A stretch of 64,000 nucleotides of DNA from Wocania ichthyoenteri Th78. Lineage in GTDB: Bacteria; Bacteroidota; Bacteroidia; Flavobacteriales; Flavobacteriaceae. The translations under genes were made by a program, and so were the position numbers. Numbering within the stretch: the stretch's first letter is position 1; each line of letters opens with the position of its first letter. The stretch is taken from contig NZ_KN525716.1 of assembly GCF_000789235.1 (NCBI RefSeq), positions 3,268,100 to 3,332,099 on the forward strand. Reading direction: 5' to 3'. Under the pieces are notes generated by a model. The model searched no databases and had not been told where the DNA came from. It was given only the letters and a program-made list of their open reading frames with translations. This document shows, piece after piece, positions 19,118-27,589 of this stretch.

Positions 19118-20944
19118 ATGCATATAGTAAATACACGCCTAAATTTATTGAGTTCAAATCTCTTTTTAATATTTTTAATTCATATTTTAATTTCTTGTAG
19201 TTCATGTTCTAAAAATGATGCTTCTACAGAAGCAGAAGAAGAAGAAGAAACTAAAGCTCTAAGTTTAACTAAAACTATTCCTATTGGTCCTAATAGTTGG
19301 GTTATGAATAATCTCGCTCAAGACCAAAATATAATTTCTGAATCTGGCATCCAGAATTGGTCATCCTTAGATGATGTTATTCGTACCTATGTAAAAACAG
19401 GAGCTGGTGAATTAAATGTGGGATTAAAAATGAAATCTTCAGAAGGTTCATCTAAAATTAAAGTTACCGTTGGTAATACTTCCAAGGAAATAACGAGTTC
19501 TAATACAACTTATAAAACAGAAGAAATTGGAACATTTACAGTGCCAGCTGGTTATAATTATATAGAAATAAAAGGATTGGAAAAATCAGCAGCAAATATT
19601 GTTGAGATTAGCGATATTCTTTTTGGAGGTGCTGCCATTGCTTCAGGAGTAACTTTTAATCCCGCAAGTAATTTTTATTTTGGAAGAAGAGGGCCTTCTG
19701 TACACATGGGTTATGATGAGCCATCAGGCAAAGATGTACAATGGTTTTATAACGAAGTTACAGTTCCTGAAGGAGAAGATCAGCTTGGAACATTTTTTAT
19801 GGCTAATGGACATGCACAAGGCTATTTTGGTATGCAAGTTAATTCTGCTACCGAAAGACGTGTGTTATTCTCAATATGGAGTGCGTACAGTACAGACGAT
19901 CCAAGTCAAATTCCAGAAGATTACAAGGTTACTAATTTAGGAAATGGAACAGGTGTAACGGTTCAGGATTTTGGTAATGAAGGTTCAGGTATACAATCTT
20001 TTATTGATGTAGATTGGAAAGCTGGTGTGACTTATAAATTTTTGCTAAAAGGAGAACCTTCTAGTGTATCTGGATCTACAGATTACACAGGATATTTTTA
20101 TGATCCTGAAGTTGGAGATTGGCAATTGATAGCAAGCCTAAGAAGACCAAAGACCAGTAATCATTTAGAAAGGTTACATTCATTTTTAGAAAATTTTAAT
20201 CCTAGTACAGGAAATCTTTCAAGACGTGTTAATTATGGTAATCAATGGGTATACACAACTGATAATTCATGGACAGAAATGACAAGCGGAACATTTACCG
20301 CAGATGCTACTGCAAGTAACGGCGATCGATTAGATTATGAAGGAGGTACTAATGGCAATACCTTTTTTCTAAAAAACTGCGGTTTTTTTAATGCTAATGT
20401 ACAGCCTAATACACCATTTTCAAGAACTGCATCTGGCACTTCACCAAATATAGATTTTACTTCTTTAGAAACCCCTAAGCTTCCAGACCCTCCAGCTGAG
20501 GTGACATTGTTAGATAGAAGCTCGTGGTCAGTTATAGATTATAGTACTCAAGAAGATAAAGGAGGGGAAGGAGAAACTGGACGTGCGGCAGATATTTTAG
20601 ATGATAATTTAGACACATATTGGCATTCTTGCTGGAATGATTGTACTGCAACTTTACCACACCATATTACCATAGATATGGGAGCTCAAACAGAAGTATT
20701 AGGTGTAAGGTTTGCCCAAAGACAGACTTTATCCAGAACAGTGAAAAATATTGAGATACAGGTAAGTACAGATAATTCGAGTTGGTCTTCGTTAGGCAAC
20801 TTTGAGTTACAAAATATAAAAGAGGTACAAGATGTGAATTTTGCATCATCAGAAACATTTAGATATTTAAAATTTATTTCTACATCATCACATGATGGTA
20901 CAAATAACGCTGCAATGGCAGAAATTAAAGCATATATTAATTAG
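19118..20944 (+). CDS. DUF3472 lipoprotein with C-terminal discoidin (F5/8C) domain
   Basis: 608 residues from the ATG at 19118, chosen because it leaves a 1-nt gap to the preceding stop and begins just before a lipoprotein signal (ILISCSSC). A first beta domain (about 50-175, resembling DUF5077) is followed by DUF3472 (about 180-450, from NFYFGRRGPSVHMGYD through GTFFMANGHAQGYFGMQVNS) and a C-terminal discoidin domain (about 470-608). The discoidin domain is a close relative of the protein encoded at 15089-15661. DUF3472 proteins are common in PULs and suspected to act on or bind carbohydrate, but the function is unproven. Terminator follows at 20978. Confidence 0.85.
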   Translation: MHIVNTRLNLLSSNLFLIFLIHILISCSSCSKNDASTEAEEEEETKALSLTKTIPIGPNSWVMNNLAQDQNIISESGIQNWSSLDDVIRTYVKTGAGELNVGLKMKSSEGSSKIKVTVGNTSKEITSSNTTYKTEEIGTFTVPAGYNYIEIKGLEKSAANIVEISDILFGGAAIASGVTFNPASNFYFGRRGPSVHMGYDEPSGKDVQWFYNEVTVPEGEDQLGTFFMANGHAQGYFGMQVNSATERRVLFSIWSAYSTDDPSQIPEDYKVTNLGNGTGVTVQDFGNEGSGIQSFIDVDWKAGVTYKFLLKGEPSSVSGSTDYTGYFYDPEVGDWQLIASLRRPKTSNHLERLHSFLENFNPSTGNLSRRVNYGNQWVYTTDNSWTEMTSGTFTADATASNGDRLDYEGGTNGNTFFLKNCGFFNANVQPNTPFSRTASGTSPNIDFTSLETPKLPDPPAEVTLLDRSSWSVIDYSTQEDKGGEGETGRAADILDDNLDTYWHSCWNDCTATLPHHITIDMGAQTEVLGVRFAQRQTLSRTVKNIEIQVSTDNSSWSSLGNFELQNIKEVQDVNFASSETFRYLKFISTSSHDGTNNAAMAEIKAYIN

Positions 20945-20977
20945 TAATATATTGTTTATTTTGAGTTAGTTTTGGTT

Positions 20978-21010
20978 AAAGCCTCTGAGAAATCAGAGGC
21001 TTTCTTTTTA
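20978..21010 (+). terminator. rho-independent terminator after the DUF3472 gene
   Basis: AAAGCCTCTGA (20978-20988) pairs perfectly with TCAGAGGCTTT (20993-21003) across a GAAA tetraloop and is followed by CTTTTTA. It closes the transcript of the FG-GAP and DUF3472 genes. Confidence 0.9.
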
Positions 21011-21308
21011 AACTTGCAATAAAAAAGTGAGTGTATTTATAGTCAACCAATAATTCTGTAGGCTAAAGCGATGGACAAATCAAAAAACAAAATTGGCTTA
21101 TAATGCACTCAAAGTTTCTTATGTCAAGTCTCTAAAAAAAAGTAAAGGAGGTCTTAAAAAAAGTAACCTTTTGAATTACCAAGCTATAAATTACAGTAAA
21201 ATATCAAAACGCATTTTATATTTAAGGCGTAGATATTATACTTAGGTGAAGACTGCTTAGTGTCATATAAATTATAAAACTCAGATTTCATGATTTATTT
21301 GTTACGTA

Positions 21309-21346
21309 TAATTTTTTTCAGTGAATAATACTGAACAATAATATTG
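21309..21346 (+). promoter_or_regulatory. 38-bp repeated regulatory element, copy 1 (upstream of azurin-like gene)
   Basis: The element starts TAATTTTTTT and contains the inverted repeat TTCAGT-N7-ACTGAA, followed by CAATAATATTG, itself palindromic. A second copy with 36 of 38 identical bases lies at 22043-22080. It ends 71 nt before the ATG at 21418, with a TATATTTG (-7-like) at 21358-21365 just downstream, so it sits where a transcription factor would contact a flavobacterial promoter. The regulator is unknown. Confidence 0.6.
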
Positions 21347-21417
21347 TTTTGTATATTTATATTTGATGTTGTTATCAGAGTATTATAGGTCTGAAATGAG
21401 AAGTACAAAATAAAATA

Positions 21418-21936
21418 ATGAAAATGAGAATAATTAAGTACACAGTAGTGTTTATTTTTTCCCTTGTAATGTTAATTGGTTGCGGAGGAAAAGAAGGAAA
21501 GAAGAAAGAAGGATTTACGTATGAAAACAAAAAAAGTACGACAAAAAAAGTTGAAGAAAGCAGCCTAAGTGAAGTGGTTTTGACCTCTAATGATTTAATG
21601 CAGTTTAATAAAACTGAAATTAAGGTAAAAGCAGGTAAAAAGGTTAAGTTAACGCTTAAGCATATAGGTAAGTTAGAGAAGAAAATAATGGGACATAATT
21701 TTGTGTTACTGAAACAGGGTGTAAGTATTTCTGCATTTGGGAACCATGCAGCCACCTTTGCTGAAAACGAATATATTCCTGAAGATACTAAAGATATAAT
21801 TGTCCACACCAAACTAATAGGGGCTGGAGAAACAACGGTGATAGAATTTGATGCTCCAGCAGTTGGCGAATACGATTTTTTATGTAGTTTCCCTGGACAT
21901 TATGCTATTATGAAAGGTAAATTTATTGTAGAGTAA
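21418..21936 (+). CDS. azurin-like cupredoxin lipoprotein
   Basis: 172 residues. The lipobox LIGC (Cys22) is followed by a lysine-rich linker and a cupredoxin domain (about 50-172). The type 1 copper ligands match azurin: His93 in GHNFVL, Cys156 and His161 in CSFPGH, and Met165, with the azurin spacing of 5 and 4 residues. It is a membrane-anchored periplasmic one-electron carrier. Downstream lie a beta-propeller/cytochrome c protein and, further on, other sugar dehydrogenases, so it may accept electrons from sugar oxidation (inference). It is monocistronic, with a strong terminator at 21962-22000. Confidence 0.92.
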   Translation: MKMRIIKYTVVFIFSLVMLIGCGGKEGKKKEGFTYENKKSTTKKVEESSLSEVVLTSNDLMQFNKTEIKVKAGKKVKLTLKHIGKLEKKIMGHNFVLLKQGVSISAFGNHAATFAENEYIPEDTKDIIVHTKLIGAGETTVIEFDAPAVGEYDFLCSFPGHYAIMKGKFIVE

Positions 21937-21961
21937 TTTATAATAAACCACACCATTTTTA

Positions 21962-22000
21962 CCAAAAAAGTCTGAGATTTATATCCTCAGACTTTTTTGG
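21962..22000 (+). terminator. rho-independent terminator after the azurin-like gene
   Basis: CCAAAAAAGTCTGAG (21962-21976) and CTCAGACTTTTTTGG (21986-22000) form a perfect 15-bp stem with a 9-nt loop. The T-run of the 3' arm plus the following TTTT provides the tail. The stem is symmetric and may work in both directions. Confidence 0.88.
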
Positions 22001-22042
22001 TTTTATAGCATTGATGCAACGATTAACGATTTTTTTTTAGTT

Positions 22043-22080
22043 TAATTTTTTTCAGTGAATAATACTGAACAACAGTATTG
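22043..22080 (+). promoter_or_regulatory. 38-bp repeated regulatory element, copy 2 (upstream of DUF1080/cytochrome operon)
   Basis: Same TAATTTTTTT start and TTCAGT-N7-ACTGAA inverted repeat as at 21309-21346, with two substitutions in the following short palindrome (CAACAGTATTG). It ends 40 nt before the ATG at 22121, and TATATTG lies shortly downstream. Two copies in front of a cupredoxin gene and a cytochrome-containing operon suggest co-regulation; a recombination duplication is the alternative. Confidence 0.6.
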
Positions 22081-22120
22081 ATATAAATATCTATATTGTA
22101 TGTTTTAACAAGATATATTT

Positions 22121-24013
22121 ATGAAAATCAAATTTTTATTAATCCTTGTCCTTTTTGGGTTTTGTCTATCTGCTCAAGAAGAAATAAAACTCGATAACTT
22201 AAACGACTTCAAAACACAAGCCGGAAACTGGCAAATAGTAGGTGACGTAACTGTAAATAGGTATGTTGACGTGCATCACGAAGCAACAGAAGAAAACGAT
22301 TCAAAAAAGAAAAAGAAACGCAGAAAGAAAAAAAGAAATGCCATTGAGCCACCAAAAGCCATTGAGTCAACCCCAGGAACAGGGATTCTTTTAAATATAA
22401 ATGACAAAGAAAAACATGATGCCTTAATTACCAATTGGGAACACGGAGATTTACTTTTGGAGTTAGAGGTGTTGCTTCCAAAAGGATCAAATTCTGGGAT
22501 TTATTTTCAAGGGCGCTATGAACTGCAGTTAAAAGATAGTTGGGGCGTTAAAAACCCCTTGGGGTCAGATATGGGCGGATTTCATAACAATTGGGAAACA
22601 GATGAAGATAAAATTTTCAGAGGTATACCGCCAACTAGCAATGCTTCAAAAGCACCGGGGTTATGGCAAACATATAAAGTGCATTTTCAGGCACCACGAT
22701 TTGATGAGACGGGTAAAAAAATATCGAACGCTAAATTTATTTCAGTCGATTTAAATGGTGTTCGAATCCATAGTAATGTCGAAGTACCAATTTATACCGG
22801 CGGCCCTATTGAAAAGAACGAAGTGGCCAAAGGCCCACTATTAATACAAGGAAACCACGGACCCGTTGCCATCAGGGATTTTAAATATCAATTATTGAAA
22901 GAATCTTCAGTGGAGCTCACATCACTGTCGAACGTTATTTACAAAGGCGCCTTTAAGGGATTGGATGAATTGAACGAAAATGCTAAAGTGGCAACCGGAA
23001 AATCCAATAAAATTGATATTCTTAGTGTTGGTGAAGAAGATGAATATGGTATTATGTATATAGGAACTTTGGATGTTGCCGAAGAAGATGATTATACAAT
23101 TAGCGTGGGTTATACCGGAGGTGTAAAGCTTATTGTTGATAACAAAAAAATTGTAGAAGATAATTCTTCGAGCGGTCAAGCTGTGTTAAATGAAGATATG
23201 ACCTTATCAAAAGGAACACATAAGTTCATCCTAATTAATATTAAATCTGCTGCGTGGAGAGCACCACGATTAGGTTTGTCAATTAAGAGTAAATCGACCA
23301 ATTCAAAAGATTTTCATGCTTATGATTCTTATCCGCCCAATATAAATACGGTATCTCCAATTTTCGTACAACCGGATTCTAAACCCCGTTTGTTAAGAGC
23401 CTTTGTGAGTTTTAATGGCGATGGCAAACGCTTGTCGCATACCATTGGTGTTGGTACTCCAGAAGGTGTCAATTATATTTACGATTTAGGAGCAGGTAAC
23501 CTTGTTGGTGTTTGGCGAGGCGAGTTTGTAGATGCAACACCTATGTGGCACAGCCGTGGTGATGGATCGTTTAAACCTAAAGGTGCCGTTCAATGGACGT
23601 TTTTAAACCAACCTATTGCGCAACTTTCAGATTTGAATATTGCCTTTCCAGAAACAGGAACAGCTCCAGAATTTGTTTCAAAAGGCTACGTAATAGATAA
23701 AACCAATTGGTTGCCAGTCTTTAAATACCGTTATAAAGATGTTGATATTGAAAATAGAATCACACCAGATCCTAACAATAATTATGTGGTTCACGACATT
23801 CAATTTTCAAAATCCGGATTAACAAATTGGTATTGCAAATTGGCTTCTGGCGAGGTTGAAAAAATGTCTGACGGCGCTTATCTTATAAAGGATAAACAAT
23901 ATTATGTTAAAGTACGCACTGGTCAAATTCCTATAGTTCGAAAAGTTAACGGAGAAACAGAATTGATAATTCCTGTTGATGGTAGTAACATTAAATATGA
24001 AATAATTTGGTAA
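22121..24013 (+). CDS. DUF1080 (3-keto-disaccharide hydrolase-like) protein with PA14-like domain
   Basis: 630 residues. Signal peptide ending near LSAQ (about residue 19). The DUF1080 beta-sandwich (about 22-260) carries GSNSGIYFQGRYELQLKDSWG and ends GNHGPVAIRDFKYQ; it is interrupted by a lysine/arginine-rich insert (about 60-72). A PA14-like region follows (about 265-375: GTLDVAEEDDYTISVGYTGG, GTHKFILINIK), then an unrecognised beta-rich C-terminal domain of about 250 residues. DUF1080 proteins include hydrolases of 3-keto-glycosides made by periplasmic sugar dehydrogenases. Its stop overlaps the ATG of the next gene by one base (TAATG), so it is coupled to the cytochrome protein. Base composition is markedly more GC-rich than genes to the left. 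Confidence 0.85.
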   Translation: MKIKFLLILVLFGFCLSAQEEIKLDNLNDFKTQAGNWQIVGDVTVNRYVDVHHEATEENDSKKKKKRRKKKRNAIEPPKAIESTPGTGILLNINDKEKHDALITNWEHGDLLLELEVLLPKGSNSGIYFQGRYELQLKDSWGVKNPLGSDMGGFHNNWETDEDKIFRGIPPTSNASKAPGLWQTYKVHFQAPRFDETGKKISNAKFISVDLNGVRIHSNVEVPIYTGGPIEKNEVAKGPLLIQGNHGPVAIRDFKYQLLKESSVELTSLSNVIYKGAFKGLDELNENAKVATGKSNKIDILSVGEEDEYGIMYIGTLDVAEEDDYTISVGYTGGVKLIVDNKKIVEDNSSSGQAVLNEDMTLSKGTHKFILINIKSAAWRAPRLGLSIKSKSTNSKDFHAYDSYPPNINTVSPIFVQPDSKPRLLRAFVSFNGDGKRLSHTIGVGTPEGVNYIYDLGAGNLVGVWRGEFVDATPMWHSRGDGSFKPKGAVQWTFLNQPIAQLSDLNIAFPETGTAPEFVSKGYVIDKTNWLPVFKYRYKDVDIENRITPDPNNNYVVHDIQFSKSGLTNWYCKLASGEVEKMSDGAYLIKDKQYYVKVRTGQIPIVRKVNGETELIIPVDGSNIKYEIIW

Positions 24014-25959
24014 TGATGAAAAACAAAGTAATTCATAATAAAATTAAAGTAATAATCGTGTTGATTGTGATTGGTTTTTCACAAATTGTACTGGCTCAAA
24101 ATGCACCTAAAGAAGAGGATTACTACCGCATAACAAAAGTGCCCACTCCAGAAGGGGTTAAGGTTGAAGGCGGCGGTGTTTTGTCGTTACCCGATGGCAC
24201 CATTGCGGTTTGTACCAGACGTGGCGATGTTTGGATTATCGAAAACCCAACCATGGTAAATGGCTATCCCTCCAAATTTATAAAGTTTGCATCCGGATTG
24301 CACGAACCTTTGGGTTTGGCCTATAAAGATGGCGCGCTATACACGGCACAACGGGGAGAACTCACTAAGCTTGTAGATACTGATGGTGATAGAATAGCCG
24401 ATGTTTACGAAACGGTTTATGCATGGCCATTATCAACACATTATCACGAATATTCTTTTGGTCCCGTTTTAGCTCCAGACGATGCTTTTTTTGTAACAGC
24501 CAATGTAGCTTTTGGAAATGAAGAGTGGTGGCGTGGAGAAAGTCGTGTGCCATGGCGCGGATGGACCATGAAAATTTATGAAGATGGCCGTATGGAACCC
24601 TGGGCTACTGGAATGCGTTCGCCAGCGGGTTACGGACTTATTGATGATGAATTGTTTTATACCGATAACCAAGGCGATTGGGTTGGCTCTGGAGGTATGT
24701 GGCACTTGCCTAAAGGCGTGTTTACAGCACATCCGGCGGGTCTTAAATGGAGCGAGCATAAAGATTCGCCTATAAAGCTTACCGAAGAAGCATTTTATGG
24801 TAAAATTGATAAACGCCAAGTTAAAAAAAATGGACGCTACGTTAAACCTGAAAATATTATAGATGAAGAAGACCCCGATTTTGTTTTTGAAGCAAAAGCA
24901 TCTTTTTCCGAAGTGCAATTACCTGCAGTGGTATTGCCTCACGGTATTTTGGGTATTTCAAATTCCGAAATAAAAGTGGATAAAACAGGAGGGAAGTTTG
25001 GGCCATTTAGCGGACAGGTTTTTGTTGGCGATATGGGACAGAGTAAAATAATGCGTGTGGTTCTTGAAAAAGTAAAAGGCGAATATCAAGGTGTGGCTTT
25101 TGATTTTAGATCGGGTTTCCAATCGGGTGTGATGCGTATGGATTTTGACCAAAGCGGGAACCTTTTTGTGGGTGAAACCAATAGAGGTTGGGGATCAGCC
25201 GGAACTACAAATTCTGGTTTAGAGTTCCTCACATGGACAGGTAGAGTGCCTTTTGAAATGAAAAGCGTAAAATCGATGCCTGATGGTTTTGAGATTGAGT
25301 TCACAAAACCAGTAGATAAAAGTTCTGCTGAAGATTTAGACTCGTATCAAGGTAAAAGCTATATTTATAAATATCATGCCGCTTACGGAAGTCCGCAAGC
25401 CAACCTGGAAACCATTAATTTAAAAGGGGTTAAAGTTAGTGACGATGGTTATAAGGTGCGCATTGTAACTGATAATTTAAGACCATTTTATGTGCACGAA
25501 ATAGCCTTATCTGGCGTTAAGGAAAAAGAATCGGGCCAGTTAACTTTACATCCAACATTTTACTATACTTTAAATAATATTGCTGAAGGCGACAAGTTAG
25601 CATTATCTCAACTTTCAACCAAACGATCTTCAAGTATTAAAAAGAAAGTTGCAAAAAAAACTAAGGCCTCTAAAACAGCCGTAGCTAAAAAAACAAAAAC
25701 GGTTTTAACTGATGCACAGGTGCAACCGCTTTTAACCAACAATACTTGTGTAGCTTGTCATCATAAAGAAAAAAGACTTGTTGGGCCTTCTTTTAAATTA
25801 ATTGCAAAACGTAATTATACTGATGAGGAAATGGTAAAACTTATTTATAATCCGCAGCCTAAAAACTGGCCGGAATATGCCACACCAATGGCGCCGATGC
25901 CTCAGGTTCCAAAAGACGAAGCGCTTAAAATTGCGGCTTGGATAAATGCTTTGGATTGA
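24013..25959 (+). CDS. beta-propeller sugar dehydrogenase-like protein with C-terminal cytochrome c domain
   Basis: 648 residues from the ATG at 24013, which overlaps the preceding stop. Signal peptide (ending about VLAQ, residue 29), then a six-bladed-type propeller (about 40-420, GGGVLSLPDGTIAVCTRRGDVWII; HEPLGLAYKDGALYTAQRGELTKLVDTDGD) as in the heme-binding PVC/Bacteroidota dehydrogenases. An Ig-like stretch and a Lys/Ala-rich linker (about 545-565) lead to a cytochrome c domain with CVACHH (Cys579, Cys582, His583) and a Met-rich segment PMAPMPQ that can supply the sixth ligand. Probably oxidises a periplasmic sugar or alcohol and passes electrons on. No PQQ-specific motif is certain. Confidence 0.85.
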   Translation: MMKNKVIHNKIKVIIVLIVIGFSQIVLAQNAPKEEDYYRITKVPTPEGVKVEGGGVLSLPDGTIAVCTRRGDVWIIENPTMVNGYPSKFIKFASGLHEPLGLAYKDGALYTAQRGELTKLVDTDGDRIADVYETVYAWPLSTHYHEYSFGPVLAPDDAFFVTANVAFGNEEWWRGESRVPWRGWTMKIYEDGRMEPWATGMRSPAGYGLIDDELFYTDNQGDWVGSGGMWHLPKGVFTAHPAGLKWSEHKDSPIKLTEEAFYGKIDKRQVKKNGRYVKPENIIDEEDPDFVFEAKASFSEVQLPAVVLPHGILGISNSEIKVDKTGGKFGPFSGQVFVGDMGQSKIMRVVLEKVKGEYQGVAFDFRSGFQSGVMRMDFDQSGNLFVGETNRGWGSAGTTNSGLEFLTWTGRVPFEMKSVKSMPDGFEIEFTKPVDKSSAEDLDSYQGKSYIYKYHAAYGSPQANLETINLKGVKVSDDGYKVRIVTDNLRPFYVHEIALSGVKEKESGQLTLHPTFYYTLNNIAEGDKLALSQLSTKRSSSIKKKVAKKTKASKTAVAKKTKTVLTDAQVQPLLTNNTCVACHHKEKRLVGPSFKLIAKRNYTDEEMVKLIYNPQPKNWPEYATPMAPMPQVPKDEALKIAAWINALD

Positions 25960-26318
25960 TGGTTTAAAAAAGAATTTTCTGCATTATTGAGTAACATCTG
26001 TCTGTCTAAAAAGTTAGAGGAAGAGAAGATTTAGTGATATTGAGTTTTATTTATTACATAAAAATGCTCTTATCTAGTTGTTTTTCAGTCTGGACGGGAC
26101 TCATTGACCTCCAGTATAATGTGCTTTATATCAGAGTTCTAACTTGAAAAAACTGTCTAAAACAATTAATAAAATTACTTTCATCTACCAAAATACTAAT
26201 TACAAACAACACTTAAATACTTATAAATAAATTGTTCACAATGGTAATATTGTATTGATTTTATATTATTTTCACTACAAACTACACATCAGATATAATA
26301 TTAAATAAAATCTAATCA
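25960..26318. other. 359-bp intergenic region left of the AT-rich insert
   Basis: No gene, tRNA or convincing terminator is visible. It is AT-rich and marks the change from the GC-richer sugar-oxidation genes to the AT-rich protease/HEPN pair. Regulatory sites cannot be assigned with confidence. Confidence 0.5.
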
Positions 26319-27431
26319 ATGAGAAAATTAATTATTCTAATATCACTTATAATTCAGTCAAACTTTTCTCATTCGCAATATATTGATTCAGATTTAAGGA
26401 AAGTATTTAGTTCTGTTGTTCTAATAGGTGACTCCATCCCTAAGATACATGTAATAAATGGTAAAAAGTATGATGTATATTTACATGATAAATTAACAAA
26501 TAAATTAATCCATTTTAAAGACCAATCTTCAGGCTCTGGCTTTCTAATAACAAAAGGGCTAGATGATTATTTGATTACGGCTGAACATGTTGCAAGAAAC
26601 ATAGGTGCTAATGGATTTATACGTTTCAGAAACATAAAAGACAAGAATATAGAAATTAAAATAAGTGATTTATTGCCTGAACATGCCAAAAAATTAGATT
26701 GGGTTTATCATCCAATAGCCGACGTAGCAGTTCTTCACTTAGGGTTAAATCAAAAAGATTCATTATATAAAAAAAATATTGGATTAAGCTTTTTAAACTT
26801 TGATGAAATCAAGAGTAATTTCTCCACACTAGACAGGTATGGAGAACTGACTGTTCTGGGCTTCCCGTTAAACCATATTTTATCTAAAAAAAACTATTCT
26901 CCGATTACAAAAAATTTAAGACCTGCAAGTGATATTATTTCATTAAATCGTTTTGATAAAAAACATATAACTAATGAGTTTTTTCTTCTTGATGACCCTA
27001 GTATTTCAGGTTTTAGTGGAGGATTGGTAATTGAAACCTTCCATCATTCTGTAGAAAAATCGGGTAATAATTATACTATCAAGCCTAGTATATTGGGGCT
27101 AGTGCATGGAACGGTTAATGGGAAAAGTGGAGGTTTTGCAGCAATACTGCCTTCAAAATATATCATTGAAGCTATAAATATGGCACCATCAACATCCGGA
27201 AAATACACATACAGATATCCAGATGGCTCAATTTGGAGTGAAGTTATACTCAAAAATGGTTTACATTGGGAGGTCATAAGTAATTTTAATCCAAACGGCA
27301 AACCCCAAGAAAAAGGAAATCTAAAAGATGGAAATGGTTCCTTTTACAGTTACAATGAAGAAGGTACCTTAATTTACATATACATGTATAAAAAAGGTGT
27401 TCTTACTAATATAGAAGAAATTAAAGAATAA
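26319..27431 (+). CDS. secreted trypsin-like serine protease with C-terminal MORN-like repeats
   Basis: 370 residues. A Sec signal peptide (RKLIILISLIIQ, cleavage near HSQ at about residue 20) predicts export. The chymotrypsin-fold protease has a complete triad: His90 in ITAEHV, Asp135 in ADVAVL and Ser233 in SGFSGGL. The last 75 residues (YRYPDGSIWSEV, NFNPNGKPQEKGNLKDGNG, SYNEEGTL) are MORN/YwqK-like repeats. It is AT-rich and unrelated to the surrounding carbohydrate genes. It lies 158 nt before the HEPN-motif gene on the same strand. Peptide specificity cannot be read from the sequence. Confidence 0.82.
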   Translation: MRKLIILISLIIQSNFSHSQYIDSDLRKVFSSVVLIGDSIPKIHVINGKKYDVYLHDKLTNKLIHFKDQSSGSGFLITKGLDDYLITAEHVARNIGANGFIRFRNIKDKNIEIKISDLLPEHAKKLDWVYHPIADVAVLHLGLNQKDSLYKKNIGLSFLNFDEIKSNFSTLDRYGELTVLGFPLNHILSKKNYSPITKNLRPASDIISLNRFDKKHITNEFFLLDDPSISGFSGGLVIETFHHSVEKSGNNYTIKPSILGLVHGTVNGKSGGFAAILPSKYIIEAINMAPSTSGKYTYRYPDGSIWSEVILKNGLHWEVISNFNPNGKPQEKGNLKDGNGSFYSYNEEGTLIYIYMYKKGVLTNIEEIKE

Positions 27432-27589
27432 ACATATTAATAATTTTGTACATGCTTTAAATGATAAACACAACTGACTTTCTCAGATGAACATTGGGTT
27501 ACTAGTATCTATTTAAAGTTAGTAGATACAAAGTATTTCTGAATAAACAAAAAATCTAATTAAAGATAAAAGCACATAATAAACTTACA

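Larger units (their letters stand above)
20945..21417. other. 473-bp intergenic region
   Basis: It contains the terminator at 20978-21010, a start-less 63-codon frame at 21054-21245 (lysine-rich, ending RRRYYT, possibly a gene fragment I cannot identify) and, near its right end, the first copy of the 38-bp repeated element (21309-21346) with a TATATTTG promoter-like element at 21358-21365 upstream of the azurin-like gene. No other gene is seen. Confidence 0.6.

Noticed and set aside
21054-21245. Start-less lysine-rich frame of 63 codons
   Set aside because: No start codon, no recognised family and AT-rich chance frames are common here; mentioned only as a possible fragment.
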